This document shows, piece after piece, positions 22,427 through 32,732 of a stretch of DNA of 64,000 bases. The translations under genes were made by a program, and so were the position numbers. The notes beneath the pieces were generated by a model. It was not told the origin of the DNA and did not search any database. It worked only from the letters and a program-made list of their open reading frames with translations. Position 1 is the first letter of the stretch, and each line of letters starts with the position of its first letter. The DNA is from Agapanthus africanus (Eukaryota; Streptophyta; Magnoliopsida; Asparagales; Amaryllidaceae), in assembly GCA_030015575.1 (NCBI GenBank), contig JASDDO010000006.1:375060137-375124136 (forward strand), in the 5' to 3' direction.

Positions 22427-24642
22427 TGCAGGGTTCCTAGGCACACTAATGAGGTCTCACAAGGTATCAACCATGCCAATTTCAAAATTTTACAAGTGCC
22501 GAGAAACCCTAATACGGATCGTTGACTAGAATTTTAGGCGAAAGATGCAACTAGTTAACAACTTAACTAAGTAAACGGAAATACAACCTTTGTAGATCCG
22601 GTTCTCCACCTCCATAGCTCCATGATGAAGCCTCCTCGCTGTACAAATCGGATCCCGGACTCTAGCATCGGCTTCATCGGAGAAATGGGCGGGCTAGGTC
22701 GTCGACTTCGATGCCGAAGATGATCTACGTCGAGGCAACACTAGATCAAGCTCCAACTTCACCAAGTCAAGAAACTTGTGAAGAAAACACCCTATACTAC
22801 TTGGCAAGAGGTAGAGGATGAAGAAATAGGAAGTGGGTTCACTTTAAAATTGGATTTCTCACTCTTTTCATCAAGTCACCATTGATGAAGCAAGGTTTTC
22901 TTCAAGTGAAGAAGAAGAAGAAGAAGAAGATGATTATTATGATAAGTTTTTTTCAAATAGAAAAGAAAATCAATACTTATCATAATACAACCATGGTCAA
23001 GTGTAGAGAATGAACTAGGGTTAAGTGGAGTGGTTAGGGTTAAGCATGAGACAAAATGGTCACCTAGTCAAAGCTTCATGAAGCTTCAAGATGCAAACAA
23101 AGAAAGCCACCATTTTCTCTTTATGCCATTTATTTTCCAAAAAAAGAATAAATAAATAAATGAATAAGAAAACAAAACCCTAACCATTCACATAACCATG
23201 GTTTAATCTTTACACAAACCCAAGTAAACATGTATCATCAAACATGATACAAACTTGTGCACAAAAAATATATCACATATACAATGTGCACAAACAAGTG
23301 AGAAAAACCATTTAAAGTGAACCAATACTAGTTAATGCAAAGTAATATATCAAATATATAATTATGCATTAAATCATTAAATCAACACTTGATTTAACGA
23401 TCCGGTCATATCACATATAACCGACTAATATCAAATGTATCGGCTTATCGAATCAATCCTTGATTCGATAACTAGGTTATATCGCATACAACCATTCGAT
23501 ACATTCATCGCGAGAATGTAATACGGTATCACATACACGCATTATTCTCGGTCCCGCACATATCTCATATGCGCTCCTATTTCGTTTCGCTTGAGCCAGG
23601 AAACCTCTGTGTAGGACTCTAAAGACTCATCAATACGCCGGCAGCAGGTGATGATCATATCAAACACCCACAAGCCGCAAGCGGTCTGCTAAATGTAACG
23701 GCCATCCGGGTATTGAGCGATCAGAAGATCGACGAGCAAGCCCGCTCACACTCCTGTGAATCCAACCAGTAACACTTATCGTACAGTCCGGTCTGATCGT
23801 CTGATATGTCGCATATCTTGCCTAGGGGTGGTAAACGCAGACCCCAATAGCTCGATAAGTCGTGTCGATATGAGGTCTATAACAATTCGAGAAACTACTG
23901 GTAACACTTACCAGTAAATCTTAGCAACCCTGGCCAGGGATTTCCGGTTATAGCCAATCGAACACAGCGCAACATCAACCCCCTATACCGGGAGAGACGA
24001 ATCCCCTCCTATCGCTCATTGCCTCCATGTGACTCGGGACTGTACCCAAAAACCACCGTTTTGCACGCCCTCTTGGACGTGGTTAGGTGGAAATCAAAGC
24101 ACAGTGGGAACCACACAAAACTCTATGACGATCTCGGGTCAACAGACTACTCTGTACCAGTGTCACCAGAGAACTGCCATCTGACGTAAGGTATAACACC
24201 ATCTGGGAGTTCTCGGCGAGTCCGTCCAGTGTACCCAGTCTCCACTGAGCACCCGTATATGATCTCTGATGTCAAACACCAATGGATATGGGATCATCCA
24301 TCGCCCATCTGTATGGGTCGAGAAGGTATACGCTAGTCTACTCTGGTATATCGATGCCCCGTCTCGATGCACCCACGACTAGGGACCTTGAAGGATGTAC
24401 TTATGGACTACCATGTCCCCACTAGTATGATCCGCATCATAGTCCAGGTAGTCAAGTACACATCCTAAGGGCTTTACCAACATGTAACAAAGAGACAAAC
24501 AGTATACACGTTAAGGTAAAGAGTAACCAGATAGTATACTATCATGTCGAGCGAGAAAGTCCTCCCTATATATGTCCCAGCATCCACTACAATATACATC
24601 CTATGTACAGTAATGGCCTCTAGGGCATACATACAACTAACA
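22427..24642 (-). repeat. 5' LTR of element C
   Basis: Right-hand copy of the C LTR, reading TGTTAGTTGTATGTATGCC from 24642 on the minus strand and ending CCTAGGAACCCTGCA at 22427. Next to it at 24643-24647 is the CATAT duplication. Confidence 0.94.
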
Positions 24643-25005
24643 CATATAGACCGTATGGACGACATATCCAGCCGTCTTTTTATTATCGACGGCTGATTTC
24701 ACGGATCGCTGTCTTGGCCCTCCTGTTTCAGTAGCTGGTAGTAGATTGAAGGCGGCTGGCCTAACCAAGTTCTTGAATGGTGCTGGCGCTTCTTTTCTGG
24801 GTTTGCCCCACTGCTTTCGTGCGGCACAGAGTGCTTGATAGACTCTTGAAGAGACAGTGTCATTCTTCTTCTGTTGGGGCCGGGACACGTCTCTTTGTGG
24901 CACTGTTCGGACCGCTGTCTTCTTGATTCTGGCGGTCATGGCATTTTTCTGAACCCATTTCAGAGGCTCGAAGGAATTGCTGATTCTTACGTCCGACTCA
25001 TCCAT
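24643..25005 (-). pseudogene. N-terminal extension of element B gag, upstream of the C insertion
   Basis: An open frame of 121 codons starting MDESDVRISNS ends exactly in the CATAT duplication. When C and one duplication copy are ignored, its frame is the same as the gag frame at 14239-13376, so C split one ORF. The segment is Lys/Arg-rich (TARIKKTAVRTVPQRDVSRP). An in-frame stop lies a few codons before its Met, so the true start may be here or the stop may be secondary. Confidence 0.7.
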
Positions 25006-25140
25006 CGTCGCGGGGCAACCCTACACTTGGAACTTCACATGATTCCATTTGGTCGAAGCCTTGGCCCTCTTGTTGGCTCGATACCTGAGCCGCTTCTGCT
25101 TTAACTTTTCTGTTCTAAGCACCTGGCAGACTTCGGCTCT

Positions 25141-25557
25141 TTAGGAAGACGCCGTAGATCGGGCGATGGAGGGCCTTGGAGATACGCTCGATTGTGCATT
25201 TGTTAGAGTCATCGCCTGAGCTTGTCCGCAACATTTGATTTTGCCCTTTGTACCGAAGTTCTTGCACCCCGCTGGAGCACCAGAAAATCGTTCAGATACC
25301 GTCTTAAGTTTCGATTGTGGTGCCTTGGCGATCACGACATTCGGCCTCTTACCCCTTGAGACCGGCTTGGCCACCTGTTCCGCCGGGATCTCCTCCAGAT
25401 GAGCGCTTCCGGCAGGGTAGATGATGACGGAGCCAAACTGGCGGGGCGGTTCCTTCCACTGTCGACTGAGGCTAACGGGGAGAACCACACGAGCGTTGAT
25501 CTTGACCACGTACGGAATCGGGGTCACGTTGGAAGCTGAATTCGTCTGGGGAGACAT
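25141..25557 (-). CDS. Short leader ORF of element B
   Basis: 138 codons, MSPQTNSASN to ARSTASS, between the primer-binding site and gag. I recognise no domain. Basic residues and Pro/Ser are frequent (SRGKRPNVVIAKAPQSKLK). The frame differs from the following gag extension, so it is either a separate leader ORF, as described for several Tat elements, or the frameshifted first part of gag. Confidence 0.5.
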   Translation of the reverse strand: MSPQTNSASNVTPIPYVVKINARVVLPVSLSRQWKEPPRQFGSVIIYPAGSAHLEEIPAEQVAKPVSRGKRPNVVIAKAPQSKLKTVSERFSGAPAGCKNFGTKGKIKCCGQAQAMTLTNAQSSVSPRPSIARSTASS

Positions 25558-25673
25558 TGTCGTCGAAGGTTGATTGCTGCATGGAAAAAGAACATCATTT
25601 CAGTATAGGCAATCGATATGTATATTGATTGAGTTCGCATGAACGTTTAACCCGAAATATGGGAGGAGAGATT

Positions 25674-25692
25674 GGTCCCACCGGGCGTGCCA
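25674..25692 (-). promoter_or_regulatory. Primer-binding site of element B
   Basis: TGGCACGCCCGGTGGGACC on the minus strand lies five bases after the 5' LTR end. It begins TGG, as a sequence complementary to a tRNA CCA end must. I could not assign the tRNA. Confidence 0.75.
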
Positions 25693-25697
25693 GAATC

Positions 25698-27289
25698 TGT
25701 AGGATGTTTTTCGTCACCCCATTGAGATGGGAATACGCGCGCGCTTGTCAGGCATACTACAGATTCCCCCTGCCTAGAGTAGGCCAGGGTTTAATGATTA
25801 TGGGGATCCGAATCTCCGACAGCCGCGGACTAAGCTGCCGTTAATTACCCCCCGCCTTTGGGGCGAGGGAACTTCCGATTAACGGGTTAAACTGGTCATG
25901 CGAACTCAATGTGCAGTGTACGTGTGTTTTGTTTTGGAGGGGGGTTTGGATATATCGGGAGCCACGCAGAGTTTTTACGGGGGTCCCTCTACCCGGATAG
26001 CGGGCTGGGGGTCAAGGGGGCTAGCAGCCCCCTTACGGGGTGCGGGGCAGCGCCCCGTTAGAAATTTTTTTTGTAACAGGGACAGTGTCGTGGAGTATGT
26101 GTGTATGTAAATATGTATACATATGTACAGATATACATGTATATATATAAAAGGGGGAAAAGACATCCAAAGGATGCGTGGGGACAGCACCTTGGACGCT
26201 GTGCGCCTAGGTGCTGTGCGCTCAGGCGCTAGAGTGCCACTTGTCGGCACGGGGGCGACTTGCGCTCGAGCGCTGGGCGCTTGAGCGCAAGTGCGCCACG
26301 TGTCGGCGCGGGGGCGACTTGCGCTCGAGCACTTGCGCTTGAGCGCAAGTGCGCCACGTGTCGACACGGGGGCGACTTGCGCTGGAGCACTTGCGCTTGA
26401 GCGCATGTGCGCCACGTGTCGGCGCGGGGGGCGACTTGCGCTGGAGCGCAAGCGCGCCACGTGTCGACACGGGGGCGACTTGCGCTCGAGCGCTTGCGCT
26501 CGAGCGCTTGCGCTCGAGCGCAAGCGCGCCACATGTCGGCACGCGGGCGCTCTGCGCTTGAGCGCCGGCGAGAAAAGGAGGCTTTTAGCCTAAAAAAATT
26601 TCTCAGAAGAGAAATCAGAGAGGAGTTGGACTCCTGAGTGTGTGTTTTTTTTGGTTTAGTGAACGATGTTCTTCTTCCTCCTCCTTTGTTAGCTGGATCT
26701 TGAAGACCAAGAGATATGGGATTTCTAAAAATCTCTTCTTTTTGAGATCTAATGGAAGATCTGAGTTCCCCTTTATGAGTTTTGTGGTGAAAAACTAATT
26801 TGTTTTATAAAAGGAAGAGTAAAACTCTTGATTTAATTCAAGAGAAAAAGGAAGGTTTTGGAACCTTGAAGAAGAAGAAAAGATCTCAGATCTGAAGAAA
26901 ATTTTGAGAGAGAGAAAAAGTTAGATTTTTTTCATTATCTTTGCCTTTATAGGCCATACACTTTACACATAGCCCGTTGGGCTTCACAAAATGGCATTTT
27001 GCCTATCCCATGGCTCATGTGCCATTTCTTTTTGCACATAAGCCATGGGCTTTACAAAAATTTGGCTTTATGCCTATTTTTCTTACATTTATCCATAAAA
27101 TAAAAGAAAAGAAATGCAACAAAATTATTTATTACAAAAATTTTTATCTCGGCACGGGGGAAGGCCGACCGCTTCATGTTCGGGCTCGACCCGGGTATGG
27201 GCCCACTGGATCTGCGCTTAGGCCCACTTGGTTTGGGATTGACTTTGATTTTGACTTGATCAACCGGGGTGTAAATTTTTACCCCAACA
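25698..27289 (-). repeat. 5' LTR of element B
   Basis: Full-length partner of 2871-4435, with few differences outside the palindromic array. It is flanked outside by ACTCC (27290-27294) and inside by the primer-binding site, which fixes the element as minus strand. Confidence 0.93.
26222..26575. repeat. GC-rich palindromic tandem array in the B 5' LTR
   Basis: Same elements as 3380-3715 (GCGCTCGAGCGCAAG palindromes and CCACGTGTCG segments) but with different number and order of modules, for example three GCGCTCGAGCGCTTG blocks in a row near 26480-26522. Confidence 0.85.
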
Positions 27290-27690
27290 ACTCCGTGTCG
27301 AGGAAACGTCAAACAGACACTCCGTCTCGGGGACACGTCAACCAGACACCCCATGCCGGGGAAATGTCAAATAGACACTCCGTGCCGGGGACATGTCAAC
27401 CAGCAACGCTCCGTGCTGGGGAAACGTCAAACAGACACTCGATCTCTTGGACACATCAACCAGTGATACTCCATACCGGGAAAACGTTAAACAGACACTC
27501 CGTGCCGGGGAAACATTAAACAGGCACTCCGTCTCGGGGATACGTCGACAGACAGACACTCCGTACCGGGGAAACGTCAAACAACAGACACTCCGTGCCG
27601 GGGATACGTCATACATCGACACTCCGTCTTAGGCAAACTTCAAACAGACACTCCGTCTTGGGGACACATCAACCAGCGACACTCCATCTC
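27290..27690 (+). repeat. 3' UTR tandem array of element A, right part
   Basis: Continuation of the 2742-2870 array with units of about 29-33 bp built on ACACTCCGTGCCGGGGAAAC and GTCAAACAG. It begins with the ACTCC duplication of element B. Degenerate units (CTTGGACACATC, CTCGGAGATAAG) increase toward the right end. Confidence 0.85.
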
Positions 27691-27844
27691 GGAGATAAGT
27701 CAAGTATCTATCGTCCATGTCGTAAAAAGGGCAGTGACAGCCTCCCAAAAGCGGGAACCAAATCAAGTCACACTACGCGAAAGAAGATCTATCAATTTCA
27801 TGCACACGACACACGCGGTGTGCATTTATTGATGGAGGGCACTT
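27691..27844 (+). other. Pre-LTR segment and polypurine tract of element A
   Basis: Homologous to the reverse complement of 4436-4570 in element B, including AAAAAGGGCAGTG, GGGAACC.AATCAAGTC and TCAATTTCATGCACACGAC. It ends in the purine tract GATGGAGGGCACTT just before the LTR. This shows that A and B belong to one family although their neighbouring arrays are unrelated. Confidence 0.75.
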
Positions 27845-29752
27845 TGTTAGGATCAAAAATTATACCCTGGTTGACCAAGTCAAAATCAAAGTCAACCCTA
27901 AACCAAATGAGCCCAATCCCAGGCCAAGTGGGCCCATGCCCAAGTCAAGCCCCGCGGCCGACCTCCCCCATGCCAAAATGAAAATTATATAATAAATAAT
28001 TTTGATGTAATTTTTATGAATAAATGAAAGGAAAATAGGCATAAACCCAAATTTTTGTAAAGCTCGTGGCTCATGTGCAAAAAAAATATGCACATGGGCA
28101 TGGGATGGGCAAAATGCCATTTTGTAAAGCCCAAGAGACTATGTGTAAATTTGTTAGCATATATAAGGTACCATGATAATGAAATGGAAAAAAAAGAATT
28201 CATTCCCTCTCAAATCTCCAGGGTTTGTGCCTCCATCCTCACTCTCTAAAGTTCTTCTTCTTCCTCTTCATTTTCCAATTAAATCAAAAGTTTAGCTCTC
28301 TTTTTCTCAAATCTAAATAAAGTTTCACAATAAACCCATTGAAGAAGAGTTTAACTCTCATATCCAATTAAAAAAAAGAGAAGATTTTTGCTATCTTCTT
28401 CTCCTTTCTCAAAATCTAATTTGAGAGAGAAAGAAAAAGAGAAACCCACCTCCCAAGACTCCTTCAAGAGAAGAAAATGGGCCTCTTTTTATCATCCAAG
28501 ATCTAAATTTTGGAGTTTCAAGAGAATCCATTTGGGTTTCTTCTCAAAAGAGAAAGGAAGAAATCTTTTGGAGTTTAATTTCATAATAAAAATTCTTTTG
28601 AAGTTTAACTCCACAATAAAAATCTTTCGGGGAGTTTACCTCAATTTAAAATGTTTTGGAGTTTAACTCCACAATAAAAAATTCTTTTAGAGTTTAACTC
28701 CATAATAAAAATCCTTTTAGGAGTTTAACTCTATAAAAAATTCTTTTGGAGTTGAACTCCATAATAAAAAAATTATTTTGGAGTTTAACTCCACAATAAA
28801 AATCCTTTTGAGAGCTTAACTCCATTTAAAATATTTTGGAGTTTAACTCCACAATAAAAATCCTTTTGGAGTTTAACTCCATAATAAAAATTCTTTTAAG
28901 AGTTTAACTCCATTTAAATTATTTTGGAGTTTAACTACATAATAAAAATTCTTTTAGAGTTGAACTCCATAATAAAAATTCTTTTGGGAGTTTAACCCCA
29001 TTAAAAAAAATTTGGAGTTTAACTCCACAATAAAAATTCTTTTGTAGTTTAACTCCACAATAAAAACTTTTGGGAATTTAACTCCAAATAAAATTGTTTT
29101 AGGAGTTTAACTGCAAATAAAATCTTTTGGAGTTTAACTCTATTATTAATAAAAGAATTTTTTAGAGTTTAACTCCAAACCCGTGAGCACCCTCCGTCTC
29201 CTCTGCCGAGGGGGTTCCCTACCCCACGTGAAGAGAAGTCTCCCACTTAGTGGGAGCCCTTGCTCTTTCACATAAAGGGAGTGGGAGCTTTCCCCGCTCT
29301 CACATGAAGGGGAGGCTCATGTGAAGGGGGGAGGGAGTGGGAGTAGGAGGGGCTTCCCCTTTCCTATTTTTTATTTTCTTAAAAAAAAAATAAATGGATA
29401 AAATAAAATAAAATATAAATAAAATAAGTTTTAAAAATGTTTCTTTTCAATAATTTTAAAAAAAATCATTTGTCACAAATAGAATAAATAAATAAAAAAT
29501 GAACACGTCTCTATTGTTAAAATAACACACCAACACATCACATTGATTTCGCATGACTAGTTTGACCCGTCAATCAGAGGTTCTCTCGTTTCAAAAATAA
29601 GGGGTAATTAACAGCAGTTTAGTTCGCGGCTGTCGGAGATTCGGATCCCCACAATCAATAAACCCCAGCCTATTCTAGACAGGGGGAATCTGTATACGCC
29701 TGACAAGCGACGTGTATTCCCATCTAAATGAGGTGACGAAAAACACCCTACA
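27845..29752 (+). repeat. 3' LTR of element A
   Basis: Begins TGTTAGGATCAAAAATTATA and ends GACGAAAAACACCCTACA, like the B LTRs in the other orientation. The middle differs: instead of the GC-rich array it has a hairpin-forming minisatellite (28556-29182) and then a GGGAG-rich segment. The following bases AACAA (29753-29757) would be the target duplication, whose partner lies outside the window. Confidence 0.85.
28556..29182. repeat. Minisatellite of palindromic ~30-bp units in the A LTR
   Basis: About 21 units of 27-33 bp, each centred on the near-perfect palindrome GGAGTTTAACTCC and separated by ACAATAAAAATTCTTTT-like spacers. The solo LTR at 54442 has only about three such units (55098-55171), and the B LTR has none of this form. 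Confidence 0.88.
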
Positions 29753-30280
29753 AACAACACTGTAACTGAAAATTAAGAAAAATCCATAACATAAAATTAA
29801 GAACAGATCGAAGTTATTAACCAAAAAATTGACAGACAATACAAAAATTTCCTTATCGTCAAAATACACCCAAACAATTGGACTTAGAAGATAGAGAGCA
29901 ATCGACGAGCATGGGGACAGTTTCTCGTCTTATGCTGTGCTGCTTTCTGGGAGGCAAGGTTGTGATGACAACGACGATGGCAAAGGCGACATCAACGATG
30001 GCAAAGCCGGCGACGACGACGACGAGATGCGAATTGGGTTCTCTGAGATCGAGCGAGAGAATGAGGACAACGATGGCAAAGACGGTGACGATGACGACGA
30101 CGAGATGCAAATTGGATTCTCTTTGATCGAGCGAGAGAGAGAAAGAGATGAAACTTTGAACGGTTGTGAATAAACAGTATAAGGGTATTTTTGAGATACA
30201 CTAAAATTGTTTAACTGATACAAGTATGTGAGGAAAAGATGACCTTCTTCTAGGGCAGGGGGTTCGTCGACAATTTACCC
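29753..30280 (+). other. Upstream region of the RING gene, with a 75-bp tandem duplication
   Basis: Between the end of element A and the probable promoter. It contains two direct copies of a 75-bp unit starting CAACGATGGCAAAG (29993 and 30068) with GAC/GAT triplets and a GATCGAGCGAGAGA end. As 75 is divisible by 3, plus-strand frames stay open (29937-30173, acidic), but I see no supported gene. On the minus strand it is CTCTCTCGCTCGATC-rich, like plant 5' leaders. Confidence 0.5.
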
Positions 30281-30308
30281 TTATAAAAATGGGAACTTTT
30301 TTATTGGG

Positions 30309-30316
30309 TATTTAAG
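30309..30316 (+). promoter_or_regulatory. Possible TATA box of the RING-H2 gene
   Basis: TATTTAAG lies about 30-50 bp before the CTCGCTCG/CTTCTCTCTCC leader (30355-30395). A second candidate, TTATAAAA, is at 30281. Assignment is by position and sequence only. Confidence 0.4.
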
Positions 30317-30412
30317 CCTCGGATCAAGCTCGCCACAATTTTAATCTCGCAGCCCCAAATCGCTCGCTCGCTCGCTCCTTCTCTCTCCTCTTGCGGATCG
30401 ATTACGCTAAAG

Positions 30413-32677
30413 GTTTTTATCTCTAAATTTTGTGGCTTTTTCATTAATTTTGATTGATAAAAATTCGATTTTTATGGACCTTTGAGCCGCCATGTGTTGG
30501 ATTTTGGTGGGTCTTTTTTCTCTGCGCGTTTTCGGAGGAATTAGACATGTGGGTCTCAGGGATGCAGTGGGAATAGCTCAAAAGTTGTCTAAATTTGGGA
30601 GCTTTATGCTTTTGAATTGATCATTTGTTTTCCCTCTTTGATTCTCTTTTCATTTCTTTGTTCTCTTGTTTGCCCCCTCTGTGGGCGATCGAATTTTGGA
30701 TAGAGGTATTTTTTTTCGCTTTGTTGGTTTATTGATTTTTGCTGAATTTGATCGCTTTGTGCTCATAATATCTATTGATTCTTAGATATAACGATGTTTC
30801 CTATGTGGCTGTGATGAAAAGCTCTTAGTTTGCCCAATTTTTTTTTTATATTTGATATAAAACCTGAAAGTTTATAATCATGTTGTTTCTCATGCATGAA
30901 CTTTAGGTAATTTTTTCTTTCTTTGTTTGTTTGTTTAGGGATTTACTATGTAGAATTGGTGCATAATGGATGTTTGTTATTGGACTAATCTTTGTATAAC
31001 GAGCTTGGTGGCTAGATAATATATGGGGTGTTATATGGTTCTAATTGAAAGACTTGGTAGGATCACTTATGAGAGACTTGGTAGGATCACTTATGATAGA
31101 TACGAGAGACCTGGAATAATCAAAGTATGGTTCTAATTGAAAGACTTGGTAGGATCACTTATGATAGATATGAGAGATTTGAGATCAAAATTTTGTTTTG
31201 GTTGCTTATGGACTCTTTGTAAGAGCCTGAAATTTGTCCAATTAGTATAGAGTCGACTATTAAGTTGACTTATGCTTATTATTCGACGACATATTACCTC
31301 CATGTTATGGAAATATAATGTTATGAGGCTTGTGCAGTTTATTTACTTGTTTTTTAGGTAACATATGCTTGTTATCTGATGAAATTTAGGAAGTGATTTT
31401 TCTTAATTATCAGAAACGATTAGTTTATATCTTTGGTTGTTTTTATTCATATATTTTGAATCTAGCATCCAATGCTTTCAACCTTGATGCCTATCACATC
31501 TTTTTTTTGATGTTTATGAGTTTCGTTCTCTGAGATGCATTTTTATTGAGTGATGAATTAATATGGACGATTATAGTTATATTGTTTCGTGCTTTGGTGA
31601 AACATTTGAGAAATGACCCTGAAGTGTTTGGAGAAGAAATTTGGAATCTAATATCATCCCCTAAAGGGCTAGTTGGTTAGATTACCTTATTTGGGAGAAT
31701 AGTTAGGTGAAATTTAGGCTTGTATTTTGTTGGAAGTAATAGGCTTCAAGGAACCTTATGGCGACCGCTGCCAATGGAATTTTGCTGCCATTAGATTCAT
31801 GACAAACTTTCATGCGCAAACTAGTCAGTGGTGTACCAAGAGAGATAATCATCCTAAAAATGGTCTCTAACATTGTCATGCCTCACCTGATATTTTGTAG
31901 TGTATTCATGTAACTATCCAAGTATTGTTCAATTATATCCTAAGTAGTTTGCCCCCCCCCCCAGTCTGTCTCCCTTTAATGCAGTTCTATTCTTGCTATT
32001 TCCTTTCTTCAAACATAGAGACTTAATGTTCTAGATTGCTCCACATAAAGTCTTGTTGTTATTCATCTTTTTCTAGAATGTCATGCCCCCTGTTATAAGT
32101 AGCTGGGCTGCGATATTCCATAGGCATGTATACAATTTATGTCCATGTATCTATTAGCTGTGTGTAAATAAGAAACTTGAAATGAGATTTTTTTAAAAAT
32201 CTTCTGTTTATAGGAGGCAAAAGATGTTGAAAAAGATAATTACATTATATGTTGGAGTGGGAAGGTGTAAGCGGTCCGAGATAGAATTTACATCATGACT
32301 ATTTTGGAGTTACTTCATAACTTCTGAATTTGCATTGAAAAGAAACTTATAAGTTTGTAGTTATCTTTCTGTTTGCTAATGCTCAAGGAAAGGTATATTT
32401 ATCACATTTGACTAATATAATTAAGTTTATAGTGTATTCATGTAACTATGTGTGTATAGTTACCCAGAATAAACTTTGTGCTTGGTAATTTGTTTAAGAG
32501 GATGATAGGAAAATGGTTAGCTAGCTTCACCTTGCTTTTTTAATGTACATTTTCTTCGATGTGCAAACTTTTTGGAACTTATGCATGGACTCTAGGCTGT
32601 TTCCTTTTGCTTCAATTCTAACTCCCGTGTATATTCATTCCTTTGATACTTGCACATTTTAATTGTTAATGATGCAG
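30413..32677 (+). other. Probable 5'UTR intron of the RING-H2 gene
   Basis: A leader ending GCTAAAG is followed by GTTTTTATC (donor at 30413). TTAATGATGCAG before 32678 is a good acceptor, and the ATG follows 55 bases later. The 2.26-kb span is T-rich as plant introns are and holds no coding frame. It includes direct repeats of TATGGTTCTAATTGAAAGAC (31034 and 31126), with a nested duplicate of GAGACTTGGTAGGATCACTT (about 31050-31095). Confidence 0.6.
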
Positions 32678-32732
32678 ATCCTTCGCCGGAATATTGAATA
32701 ATAGTTAATCTTGAAGACAACTCACTCTTCAC

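Larger units (their letters stand above)
14245..24642 (-). mobile_element. Element C: Ty1/copia retrotransposon nested in element B gag
   Basis: LTRs of about 2.2 kb (14245-16463 and 22427-24642) read TGTTAG...CCTGCA on the minus strand. CATAT flanks both sides (14240-14244 and 24643-24647), a perfect 5-bp target duplication. A primer-binding site resembling the initiator-Met tRNA complement adjoins the right LTR, and a polypurine tract adjoins the left LTR. Protease-to-RNase H remnants lie in copia order. The LTRs differ by only scattered substitutions by eye, so C is the youngest layer of the nest, yet its coding region is heavily broken. It may have been mobilised by a relative or have decayed since. 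Confidence 0.94.
2871..27289 (-). mobile_element. Element B: full-length Tat-lineage Ty3/gypsy retrotransposon, inactivated
   Basis: Two LTRs (2871-4435 and 25698-27289) begin TGTTGGGG and end CACCCTACA or CATCCTACA on the minus strand. Five-base duplications ACTCC flank the element (2866-2870 and 27290-27294). Reading the minus strand: 5' LTR, primer-binding site, a short leader ORF, gag, protease, RT, RNase H, a second RNase H, integrase, a long 3' UTR with a minisatellite, a polypurine tract and the 3' LTR. Domain order, DPGSS protease, the extra RNase H after the Ty3 RNase H and the repeat-bearing 3' UTR are known features of the plant Tat clade. Copia element C interrupts gag. Nonsense codons and frameshifts in gag, protease and RT plus a lost integrase Glu show it is no longer autonomous. 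Confidence 0.93.
1..29752 (+). mobile_element. Element A: old, gag-only Tat-like Ty3/gypsy retrotransposon, 5' end outside the window
   Basis: Pieces on the plus strand read in order as gag remnants (92-1255), a repeat-rich 3' noncoding region (about 1300-2665), a tandem array (2742-2870, continued at 27290-27690), a pre-LTR purine tract and a 3' LTR (27845-29752). Element B (2871-27289) interrupts the array; removing B and one ACTCC copy rejoins it. No protease, RT, RNase H or integrase remains: gag passes directly into sequence equivalent to B's 3' UTR. Its LTR and pre-LTR sequence match element B and the solo LTR at 54442, so all are one family. This is either a deleted copy or a non-autonomous gag-only derivative. 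The 5' LTR would lie left of base 1. Confidence 0.8.

Noticed and set aside
28556..29182. CRISPR-like array
   Set aside because: Spacers are not unique, units drift gradually, and the array lies within a plant LTR; it is a minisatellite.
29937..30173. Acidic 78-codon frame upstream of the RING gene as a gene
   Set aside because: Explained by a 75-bp tandem duplication of GAC/GAT triplets; no splice or start support.
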